Shown: one piece after another, positions 42,401-49,470 of the stretch
How positions within the stretch are numbered: position 1 is the stretch's first letter
Layout of the letters: each line of letters opens with the position of its first letter
NCBI GenBank assembly: GCA_002338715.1
Contig: DDIR01000094.1
Coordinates: forward strand, 10,920-74,919
Direction of reading: 5' to 3'
Source: Phycisphaerales bacterium UBA1845
GTDB lineage: Bacteria; Planctomycetota; Phycisphaerae; UBA1845
Length of the DNA: 64,000 nt
Notes under the pieces: model-generated
Seen by the model: the letters and a program-made list of their open reading frames with translations, nothing else
Told to the model about the DNA's origin: nothing
Databases searched by the model: none
Position numbers and translations under genes: made by a program

Positions 42401-44235
42401 CGTTGTTCCGTGGTCAGAGCACCGGATGTCCTCCGGGAACGGCTGGATGCGGCACGACCGGTGTTTATGGTACGAGCGCCATTTCGGGCGTCACCAGTAT
42501 CGACGGATCGAGCGCCATCAAGGTTGATTGGGAATGGCCAAACGAAGATCCTGGCAACAGGACTGCCGTTTACCGTCCAACCACCAATTTCGATGACGAT
42601 GCGTTGGCTGTTGGTTTCTACGTGCTGTTCAATGACTTTACCACCAACGCCGTCGCTGCTCCGACACTCATGGAGCCGAACATCGGTAATGTGCCGTTCA
42701 TCCGCGTCGACGATGTGGATCCGTCGGCAACCTTGGTTGAACTCTATCGCAATGGTGCCCTGCTCGACTCAGCCGTTCCGGGCGGAACCTCCGTTGACAT
42801 TAACGTTGGCGTCACCAGCGAATTGCTCGATCAATATGCCGCGCGGCAGACGACGCCTGACGGTACGAGTGAAATCGGATTCCCACGTGGTATTACCGAA
42901 CCGCCGGCACCGACGGTATTCACGCCGGTTGTCGAAGGTGACACAAACATTCAGATCGATGACGTGCTGGTGGTCGCAAATGCAGACACCACGCAAGTTC
43001 AGGTGTTCGATCAGGGTGGCGTCATCGGTACGGTCAACAGCACCGGATTCGAGAGCACAACTGTTGACGTTGGTGTGCCAAGCGTGAACACCGGAGACCT
43101 GATCCAGGTAACCCAAACTGTTAATGGTTTGGTGAGTCCGAAGTCGGATATCGCCATCGTTGAAGGAACGCAAACGGCTTGCGGCATCGCGTTCTCCGAC
43201 AACTTCGACACCGATACGTCGGCCAACTGGAACATCAACGTTTCGTCAGAAGATACCGATGCAACGTTTGCCTTTGACTACAGCGCGGTTCCGGTCCCGC
43301 CGTCACCGAATGGTGGTGGTTCGACGCTGGGTCTCCGTTTGGCTGCAAACATCGATACGCCGGCCAGTGTCGAAGCCATCACGCTCTCACCGAAGAATCA
43401 GAACTTCGGTGGCGACTACGTCATGCGGTTCGACATGTGGATCAACGCACCAGGCCCGTTCCCGGCTGGTGGCTCCGGTTCGACCGAATATGTCACTGCC
43501 GGTGTTGGTTATGACAACGTCTCAGTGAACGGAATTCTCCCGAGTGGTGGATCTGGTGGTTGGTTCTCGGTCAGCGGTGAAGGCGGGTCGACGTTCGACT
43601 TCTACGCAGTCAAGAACGCGGTTCCTCAGTCCGGAGCTGGCGTTTACGCGGCTGGTTCGCAGAACAGCTCGGCTCTGTACTACAGCGTCTTTGGCGGATT
43701 CGACATTGCCCCGATCGGTCAGACGGACCCGCCGCAAAGTGGTACGCTCGTCAGCGGCGCCATGGGATTTGCATGGCACGAGGTGACGATCTATCGCCAA
43801 GGCACGATCGTTCGCTGGTACATCGATGGCCTGCTGATCGCGACGCTCGACTCAACCGTCGGCGACGCGTTCCCGTTGGCTGGTAATATCAGCATCGGTT
43901 ACAACGACCGCTTCACTTCGTTGTCGGCATTCCCCGAATTCACGTTCGGTCTGATCGACAACCTCGTGGTTGAAGGCTTCGGTGGTGGCGACTGCAATGC
44001 CAACCTCGTCGGCGACGACTGCGAGTCCCTTGGCAGCTTCGACTGGGATGCTGACGGCAACGTCGATGATGGCGACGTCGCAGGCCTGGCTGACTGTCTC
44101 GCCGGACCGGGTACTTCACCGGCTCCGAGCGTTGCGGGATGCGAAGCAGCATGTCTGGCCGTGTTTGACAGCGACGCCGACAATGACGTTGACCTTGTCG
44201 ACTTCGCGGAGTTCCAGGACACGGTTACGCCATAA
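39445..44235 (+). CDS. 1596-residue multi-module exported protein with Ig-like repeats and dockerin-like tail
   Basis: ATG at 39445 follows AGGAGAG. A signal sequence (MLTRKTLARLVLAVGMVGVTATSFIQSAMG) precedes an N-terminal beta module of about 300 residues, then Ig-like repeats starting near residues 330, 676, 770, 1070 and 1154; each has the pattern P-x-x-x-x-P-V-x-x-G-D-T-x-V-x-V-x-D-V...V-x-V-Y-x-N-G...D-x-I-T-A-T-Q. LamG-like modules lie at about 430-670 and 850-1060. Residues 1245-1512 are a third copy of the module found in the two PEP-CTERM proteins (IAFSDNFDTDTSANWNINVSSEDTDATFAFDYSAVP, ... FGLIDNLVVEG). The tail is dockerin-like (FDWDADGNVDDGDVAGLADCLAGPG, FDSDADNDVDLVDFAEFQ). Codon use here favours GGT/GTT and CTG more than its neighbours. 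Probably a surface-layer or matrix protein. Confidence 0.9.
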   Translation: MLTRKTLARLVLAVGMVGVTATSFIQSAMGQTSYCLSKFEEQEDFDCGARGAAVCDPFTGVGAEVIWRQADFSGSTDGIITGSTNTLPSIPINYAQRVPNTGDFTGIASPSYELTIAWGDPTDATTSGARLTTAGATNLASPSIHLGGKVRFKMAVTAFKFNPTTNYFGAQVPVEVAGNAAIMMCMAVRETGNDVALGDTDAGTGDLEYVYLPGSEVIPAPTNGFMGEFPPGGKRFVASSEFWPPDASEFTTVEFDFSTIDSSRIRGFANDSDGINTAGDGVLDATSNGDGVNRGTIESLIFTADAANSDGEYFFIYIDDVELESPVDDSTIAAPRVLGPIFSTDTTVQVASKFNLCDMSDVDDVELYINGVLAVGGVDVTANPVTPINGVATFTGLSLIAGDVITATQTDTQGSGDVTSPLSKPVEVFGPGVILADNFDNYADQSELNEFWSDSISSPSPADAKLLLTAGGGASCPNYLRENNPAGANAARLYRSIGSANGTDDDPLFVTWNFKFTDSATLNSRTRFELARFDSGTFSTGARGEGTAGITMFNQIAGGLLTDYNLTLRVSGNAEVSGDLTSNGWVNDGGSGFHRHPSGVARVVDTWHKMQIEVKSEVINYYIDGVNVNPAPYENGVPRPSLNPYTHIIIGEGFSNNDPSMWFDNVSVTIGSNGLTHPFDAPLPDPPTVQAPLFPGDTVVTLTDVSTNATEVRIIRDGTTTIATVSTTGFESTTLDVTVPTLAFEDVITAEQTIGGESSCESAPVTALIPTVVILDTVLKPGDTTVNVGSVEENVADEIRVYANGTTLIGTFASPTTDAVAVTVTPMVDGDLITATQVIGGLESEPSPSQIVRFRPPLSLTVSVAIDEDGNFGSTPADFEYVGVAQLAGGAPVGKALEPMTGVWQRFEFSLTGGDPVTAFLDSVGTPNQLDAGGGLYNIDSIFFSINSNGPVSAGPYTIYLDHIFYVDSGGQEVLISDAESQNPFALFRGQSTGCPPGTAGCGTTGVYGTSAISGVTSIDGSSAIKVDWEWPNEDPGNRTAVYRPTTNFDDDALAVGFYVLFNDFTTNAVAAPTLMEPNIGNVPFIRVDDVDPSATLVELYRNGALLDSAVPGGTSVDINVGVTSELLDQYAARQTTPDGTSEIGFPRGITEPPAPTVFTPVVEGDTNIQIDDVLVVANADTTQVQVFDQGGVIGTVNSTGFESTTVDVGVPSVNTGDLIQVTQTVNGLVSPKSDIAIVEGTQTACGIAFSDNFDTDTSANWNINVSSEDTDATFAFDYSAVPVPPSPNGGGSTLGLRLAANIDTPASVEAITLSPKNQNFGGDYVMRFDMWINAPGPFPAGGSGSTEYVTAGVGYDNVSVNGILPSGGSGGWFSVSGEGGSTFDFYAVKNAVPQSGAGVYAAGSQNSSALYYSVFGGFDIAPIGQTDPPQSGTLVSGAMGFAWHEVTIYRQGTIVRWYIDGLLIATLDSTVGDAFPLAGNISIGYNDRFTSLSAFPEFTFGLIDNLVVEGFGGGDCNANLVGDDCESLGSFDWDADGNVDDGDVAGLADCLAGPGTSPAPSVAGCEAACLAVFDSDADNDVDLVDFAEFQDTVTP

Positions 44236-44273
44236 GGAAGGTGTCGGTCCGATGTATTGATTGACCGTTTAAT

Positions 44274-44308
44274 AGCGGGCCATCCGCCAAGGGTGGCCCG
44301 CTTTTTTT
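44274..44308 (+). terminator. Rho-independent terminator after the 1596-residue protein gene
   Basis: AGCGGGCCA at 44274-44282 and TGGCCCGCT at 44294-44302 form a perfect 9-bp stem, followed by seven T residues (44302-44308). Confidence 0.96.
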
Positions 44309-44430
44309 CACTTAGAGACCTTTGGACGCTTTCCGGGAAAACGCCCACGGGCTAAAGCTAGAATCAAGTTGCAGCCAATCGATGTGCTGCTGACAACTCA
44401 ATTCAACGTCACGGTGGAGAGATGATTTAC

Positions 44431-47421
44431 ATGAGACGTCATGGAAGTGTCAGAGATCTCGTATCGACATTCGTAGCCAATACGCGAATTACACCATCGC
44501 GGGTTTTCGCGATTGCCTCCCTGCTGCTCTGCGCATCGACGACGCGCGGGCAGTCCGGTTCGCCCGACCGCCCCGAGGGATTGGTCGATGGGCAGGCCAA
44601 TCTGGTTCGCTCGCTCAACGCGCATTTGAAGAACCTCGACGACAGCGGGAGCTTTTCCTTCTTGTCCGACGCGCGCGTCGATCAATCAGAATGGGTTGGC
44701 AACGTGTGTCATCTGATGTTGACGATTCCGTCATTTTCCGGCGACGCGCCAGAGATTGAAGACGTCCAGGAGTTCAGCGAATCGCTTACCCGAACCATCC
44801 GAAGCGATCTCGACTTTGGCGGCGTCATCGTTCGCGTGCGCACCGATGCATCCGATGAATATCGCCTGCTCGAAGACTTCGTCCCAGTTGTCGGACCAGG
44901 CACCTATCCCCCACTGCGCGAAGACGCGGTGATTCGACCGGGCGACAATGCGGCCACCCCCGAACAATTGCGGACGCTTGGTGGGCCAGCCGCCAATGCA
45001 GGGAATCAACCGACCGGTGCTCTTTCCGGCGTGGTTGTTTTCACGACTGCCGGACACGGTTGGACCGCCAACGCGGGCTCATGGGGATTGCAGCGGCCCT
45101 TGTTGCTGGACATGGTCGAAGACTACGGAAACCTGGACCAATTGAACTACTTCGTGCATTACTTGTTTAACGCCGGAGCGACCGTCGTTCCGTTTCGACC
45201 GGTTGGTTATCAATACGAAGAGGTTGTGCTCGATCAGGACGATCCGGGCGTCACGTACACCGGATCGTGGATCAACAGTGGATCAAGCCCCTACTATGAA
45301 AATGGTGTGACAAACAGTGGCATCAACTATCGCTTCGCCAATGCAAACGTCACCGAAACCGCGACCGCCCGTTACACGCCCAATCTACCGACGTCCGACT
45401 ATTACCCCGTATACACCTGGGTTTTGGATTCAAGCAACCGCACACCGCAACTCTACCGAATCAAGCACAGCGGTGGCATTACCCAAGTAACCATCGATCA
45501 CCGCGTCATCGGCCGCGGATGGGTTTACCTGGGTGCGTATTTCTTTGAAGCGGGCACGGACGGCTACGTTGAAATCAGCAATCAATCGACAGCCGGTGGA
45601 TCGGTCATCGCCGACGCGATTCGATTTGGCAATGGAATTGGCGACATCGTCGGCGCCGGTCCCGGAACCATCAGCGGTTACCCACGCGACGAAGAAGCGC
45701 AGCGATATTGGGCGGAAAGTGAAGCCGGGATCAACGCGGTCGGTCTGCCGTCTTCAATTTATGACTGCTGCAGCACCGACAACAGCGACAACATTTCAGC
45801 GGCTGCCCGTTGGGCGCGGGAAATGAACAACACGTCCATCAACAGCGATCGCTGGCGACGCATTTACCTTGAATTCCACAGCAACGCCTCAAGCGGTGGA
45901 GCCAGGGGTACAGTCGCGTTGGTCACCGGTAACAACACCACCAATCAGGAACAACTCGCCACGATTCTGGGTGACGAAGTCGAGCAGGACATGCTGATCC
46001 TCGACTCTGATTTTGAATTCACATGGGCCGCCCGCAGCAACCCGGCCAACGGCTCTTTCGGCGCCATCAGCACGACGGCGAACAGCAACGAATTTGACGC
46101 CACAATTCTCGAAGTCGCATTTCACGATAACGCAACCGATGCGGCGCTGCTGCTTGATCCGAAGGTGCGTGATGGACTGGCCCGTTCGAGTCTTCACGGA
46201 CTGATCAAGTTCCTGAATGTACAACCGGGCAGCACCGTTCCGCTCGCGTTTCTGCCAACGCAACCGCGCAATCCGCAGGCGATTCACGACGGCAACGGCG
46301 GCATCACCCTGTCGTGGGATACGCCGCTGATCGGTGAAGCCCACGGTGACGCCCCCACCGGTTATCGCGTGTATCGTTCGACCAATGGTTACGGTTTCGA
46401 TTCGGGAACGGATGTCGGGCTGACCAACTCGGTCACGCTCAACGACGTTCCCCCGTACACCACGACGTATTTCAGAATCGCGGCCTACAACGCAGGCGGT
46501 GAATCGTTGCCATCGATCACGATCGGTGCACGGGCGCGTTTGAATGGACCTGCAAAGTACCTCATCGTGAACGGGTTTGACCGCGTATCACGATCGCAGG
46601 ACCCGCGAGATGTTCTGAGCGGAGTCGGTACGCAGCGTCGCCCGATTCTTCGCTACGTCAATTCATTTGACTACGTCGTCCAGCATGGCGATGCGTTGGC
46701 CAATGCCGGCGTGGATTTCGACTCGTGCCAGAATGAAAACATCATCAGCGGTGCAGTGGACCTTAACGACTATCAGGCTGTCCTCTGGATTTGCGGTGAG
46801 GAATCGTCGGCAGACTCCACCTTCAACGCCACCGAGCAGGCCCTTATGACGACGTACCTCAATGGTGGCGGCAAGCTTTTCGTCAGCGGTGCCGAAATCG
46901 CGTGGGATCTCGACAACCTCGGTAACGGTGTATCGTTCTACAACAATTTACTTAAAGCCGACTATGTTGGAGACGACGCTGGCACCTACAATGTAGGCGT
47001 GATTGGCGGTTCGATTTTCGACGGCATCGGATCATTCGCGTTTGACGATGGTTCGATCTACTACGACGCGGAATTCCCCGATCGACTGGGGCCGGTCGGC
47101 GGAAGCACAGCCGCACTGACTTACGTCGGCGGAACCGGCGGAACAGCGGCGGTGGTTTACGACGGCGTCTCGCAGGTGGTAAACATGGGCTTCCCGTTCG
47201 AGACAATCACGACGGAATCGAGTCGCTTTGAAATCATGGGGGCTGTGGTTGATTTCTTTGACGTTGGTCTCGACCTATTCGATCATCAATCGTTCGTCGA
47301 ATGCATGAACGGGCCGGACAACGCGACGCCGCAACCCGATTGCGGGCCGTTCGACTTTGGCGCCGACAGCGATGTTGATCTCGACGACGAACAAGTATTC
47401 CAGCAGTTGTTCGCAAACTAG
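44431..47421 (+). CDS. Exported golvesin-domain protein with amidase-like halves, FN3 and dockerin-like tail
   Basis: 996 residues. I take the ATG at 44431 since GGAGAG lies nine bases ahead; the ATG at 44422 is too close to it. After the signal (VFAIASLLLCASTTRGQ) there is a region with an amidase_3-like first strand VVFTTAGHGWT near residue 201. A golvesin C-terminal-like module (about 258-401: YEEVVLDQDDPGVTYTGSWINSG... VIADAIRFGNG) is inserted. The amidase pattern resumes with YLEFHSNAS (about 479) and ILEVAFHDNATDAALL (about 556), the equivalents of the zinc His and catalytic Glu. An FN3 domain (about 610-700), an amidotransferase-like fold (YQAVLWICGEESSADS... GGKLFVSGAEIAWDL) and a dockerin-like tail follow. 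Likely acts on cell wall or binds glycans. Confidence 0.85.
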   Translation: MRRHGSVRDLVSTFVANTRITPSRVFAIASLLLCASTTRGQSGSPDRPEGLVDGQANLVRSLNAHLKNLDDSGSFSFLSDARVDQSEWVGNVCHLMLTIPSFSGDAPEIEDVQEFSESLTRTIRSDLDFGGVIVRVRTDASDEYRLLEDFVPVVGPGTYPPLREDAVIRPGDNAATPEQLRTLGGPAANAGNQPTGALSGVVVFTTAGHGWTANAGSWGLQRPLLLDMVEDYGNLDQLNYFVHYLFNAGATVVPFRPVGYQYEEVVLDQDDPGVTYTGSWINSGSSPYYENGVTNSGINYRFANANVTETATARYTPNLPTSDYYPVYTWVLDSSNRTPQLYRIKHSGGITQVTIDHRVIGRGWVYLGAYFFEAGTDGYVEISNQSTAGGSVIADAIRFGNGIGDIVGAGPGTISGYPRDEEAQRYWAESEAGINAVGLPSSIYDCCSTDNSDNISAAARWAREMNNTSINSDRWRRIYLEFHSNASSGGARGTVALVTGNNTTNQEQLATILGDEVEQDMLILDSDFEFTWAARSNPANGSFGAISTTANSNEFDATILEVAFHDNATDAALLLDPKVRDGLARSSLHGLIKFLNVQPGSTVPLAFLPTQPRNPQAIHDGNGGITLSWDTPLIGEAHGDAPTGYRVYRSTNGYGFDSGTDVGLTNSVTLNDVPPYTTTYFRIAAYNAGGESLPSITIGARARLNGPAKYLIVNGFDRVSRSQDPRDVLSGVGTQRRPILRYVNSFDYVVQHGDALANAGVDFDSCQNENIISGAVDLNDYQAVLWICGEESSADSTFNATEQALMTTYLNGGGKLFVSGAEIAWDLDNLGNGVSFYNNLLKADYVGDDAGTYNVGVIGGSIFDGIGSFAFDDGSIYYDAEFPDRLGPVGGSTAALTYVGGTGGTAAVVYDGVSQVVNMGFPFETITTESSRFEIMGAVVDFFDVGLDLFDHQSFVECMNGPDNATPQPDCGPFDFGADSDVDLDDEQVFQQLFAN

Positions 47422-47577
47422 ATGAAGTCGGCGAGTCGATGAAATTCGCAAGTGAATGCAATTGGCGACGGCAATACCCTTTCGCCGCAAAAAACAATTA
47501 AGTGGGCGGGCATGACCCGCCTCAACCAAACACGCTCGTGCGATAAAGCACGAGTCAAAGGAGACGGAAACGAAGCC

Positions 47578-49281
47578 ATGCGTAAACTCAGTACAGCAGT
47601 ATTGCTTTCAGTGATGGTCATCAGTCCGGTACTGGCGGCGCCGATCGTACGTTCATCGGATGATTCCGGAACGATCTACGAGGGCGCGATTTTCGATCGG
47701 GATTGGGGTCGCCCGGTGGCGTCTGGCGATCTCGACGGCGACGGCTGGGATGAAATTATCGTCGCGGCGTCGGAGGATTTTGGCGACGTGATGAGTTTTG
47801 TGTACGTGATGCGCGGCGGTCCCGATGCGGCATCACAAGGGATCGTGCAACTCATGCACGTCGGAGCCGACCTGACCATCAGCGGCGCGGCGCTCAACGA
47901 CAACCTCGGTTCGTCAATCGCTTGCGGGGATGTGAATGGCGACGGCGTGGATGACTTGTTGATTTGCGCCTCCGGCGCCGACGCAGGACCTCGGCAGCGT
48001 GCGGGCGTCGCATATCTTCTTTACGGCGGCCCGACTTTCTTCGCGAGCGACACCCGCGACATGGCTCAGACTTCCGACTGGGACGTGAAGATCGAAGGCC
48101 CGGTCACCGGTGGCGACATGGGCGCGAGTCTCTTCTTTGGCGGCGGCGATTCAGAGGCGGCGGCGATTGGAAAGCTAAACCTCGATTCGTTTGGCGACAT
48201 CGTTCTCGGTGTCCACCTCGCCAATGGGGCGGCCAGCGGCGCGGGACGTGTTTATGTCATTCTCGGTGAAGCGTTTGCCTCGGGTACAACTTTGTCACTC
48301 GCCAACTCCGCCCACTACGACACGCTCGTGCTCGGTAAGGGTTCACTCGACGAATTGGGTGATGTCGTCATGACTGGCGACCTTACAGGCGATGGGCTTG
48401 ACGAACTGATCATTCCAAACCGCAACTACAGCCAGGCATCACTGACTGCTGAAGGCGCGGTACTGATCATTCGCGGGCGCGCGGTTTGGCCAGCATCGAT
48501 CAATCTTGGAACGACTCCAGCCGACATCACGCTGCTCGGCGTCAACCCGTATGACAACCTCGGCGAAGACGCGGCAATTGGCGACTTCAACGGCGATGGC
48601 ATTCTCGACCTGGCGTCAGCAGCACCGGGCGTCAACCCGGGGACTCCTGACGTCAACATCAATGACGGTGCCATCTACGGCCTCTACGGCGCAAATGCGT
48701 TGCAAATCGGAACGATCACCGTGGATTACGCCAGCGCCACCCCGAACTTCTTGATTCGTGGCGAATCCAATGAAAGCATGGGCGCCCAGATCACTGCCGG
48801 CGACTTCAATGGCGATGGTTACGACGACATTGCGGCTGGTCAGCGTTTCGGTGGACCGCAGATCAACGGCACGATCGACATCGTCTTTGGCCGCAACTTT
48901 ACATCGGGTCAGACGTTTGACGTCAACGTAAACACCGACGTGCGAATCGTCGGAAACGCGTCTGATCGGATCGGATTCTCGATGGGCGTCGCCGACGTTG
49001 ACAGCAACGGCGCCGACGAACTCGTTTTTGGTACGCCGTTTAACAACGGATCGTTTCCCAACATCGCCGGAACCGCCTATGTTTTCTCGATTATCGATGG
49101 TGACTTTGACGCCAACGGTATCGTCGATCTGCAGGACTTCGCGGTTTATCAGCAGTGTGCGTCTTCACCGGCCATCGCGACACCGCCCGCCGACGCGTGC
49201 TACGTCTTCGACTTCCTCGTCGATCAAAACATCGACGCCGGCGACATCGAAGGATTTAATGAGCAACTTGATGGGCCGTAG
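47578..49281 (+). CDS. FG-GAP-repeat exported protein with dockerin-like tail
   Basis: 567 residues from the ATG at 47578 (GGAG about 13 bases upstream); the frame opens at 47452 but the added part has no signal. Signal MRKLSTAVLLSVMVISPVLAAP. Seven integrin-type FG-GAP repeats give a propeller: PVASGDLDGDGWDEIIVAA, SIACGDVNGDGVDDLLICASGA, IGKLNLDSFGDIVLGVHLA, VVMTGDLTGDGLDELIIPN, DAAIGDFNGDGILDLASAA, QITAGDFNGDGYDDIAAG, MGVADVDSNGADELVFG. A dockerin-like tail ends it (GDFDANGIVDLQDFAVYQQC and FDFLVDQNIDAGDIEGFNEQ). Integrin-like propellers bind proteins or glycans; partner unknown. Confidence 0.92.
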   Translation: MRKLSTAVLLSVMVISPVLAAPIVRSSDDSGTIYEGAIFDRDWGRPVASGDLDGDGWDEIIVAASEDFGDVMSFVYVMRGGPDAASQGIVQLMHVGADLTISGAALNDNLGSSIACGDVNGDGVDDLLICASGADAGPRQRAGVAYLLYGGPTFFASDTRDMAQTSDWDVKIEGPVTGGDMGASLFFGGGDSEAAAIGKLNLDSFGDIVLGVHLANGAASGAGRVYVILGEAFASGTTLSLANSAHYDTLVLGKGSLDELGDVVMTGDLTGDGLDELIIPNRNYSQASLTAEGAVLIIRGRAVWPASINLGTTPADITLLGVNPYDNLGEDAAIGDFNGDGILDLASAAPGVNPGTPDVNINDGAIYGLYGANALQIGTITVDYASATPNFLIRGESNESMGAQITAGDFNGDGYDDIAAGQRFGGPQINGTIDIVFGRNFTSGQTFDVNVNTDVRIVGNASDRIGFSMGVADVDSNGADELVFGTPFNNGSFPNIAGTAYVFSIIDGDFDANGIVDLQDFAVYQQCASSPAIATPPADACYVFDFLVDQNIDAGDIEGFNEQLDGP

Positions 49282-49310
49282 AGTGCCATGAATTGACTCA
49301 GCCGTCTATT

Positions 49311-49361
49311 CGGGGCGCGGGAGCACTGGCAGCGAGACTGTCGGTGCTCCTGATCGCCCCG
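49311..49361 (+). terminator. Long two-step hairpin after the FG-GAP gene
   Basis: CGGGGCG (49311-49317) pairs with CGCCCCG (49355-49361) and, inside, GGAGCAC (49320-49326) pairs with GTGCTCC (49344-49350). The trailing CTTTG is a poor T-run, so the terminator call is less certain than the structure. Confidence 0.7.
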
Positions 49362-49470
49362 CTTTGTCATCAATCCTCAATTGCGTACCCCGACAATCCT
49401 CAATCACACACTGCGGATTTGTCATGCGAATTGACTCGCACTGATTTCAATTCACACTAGAATTCCCTCC

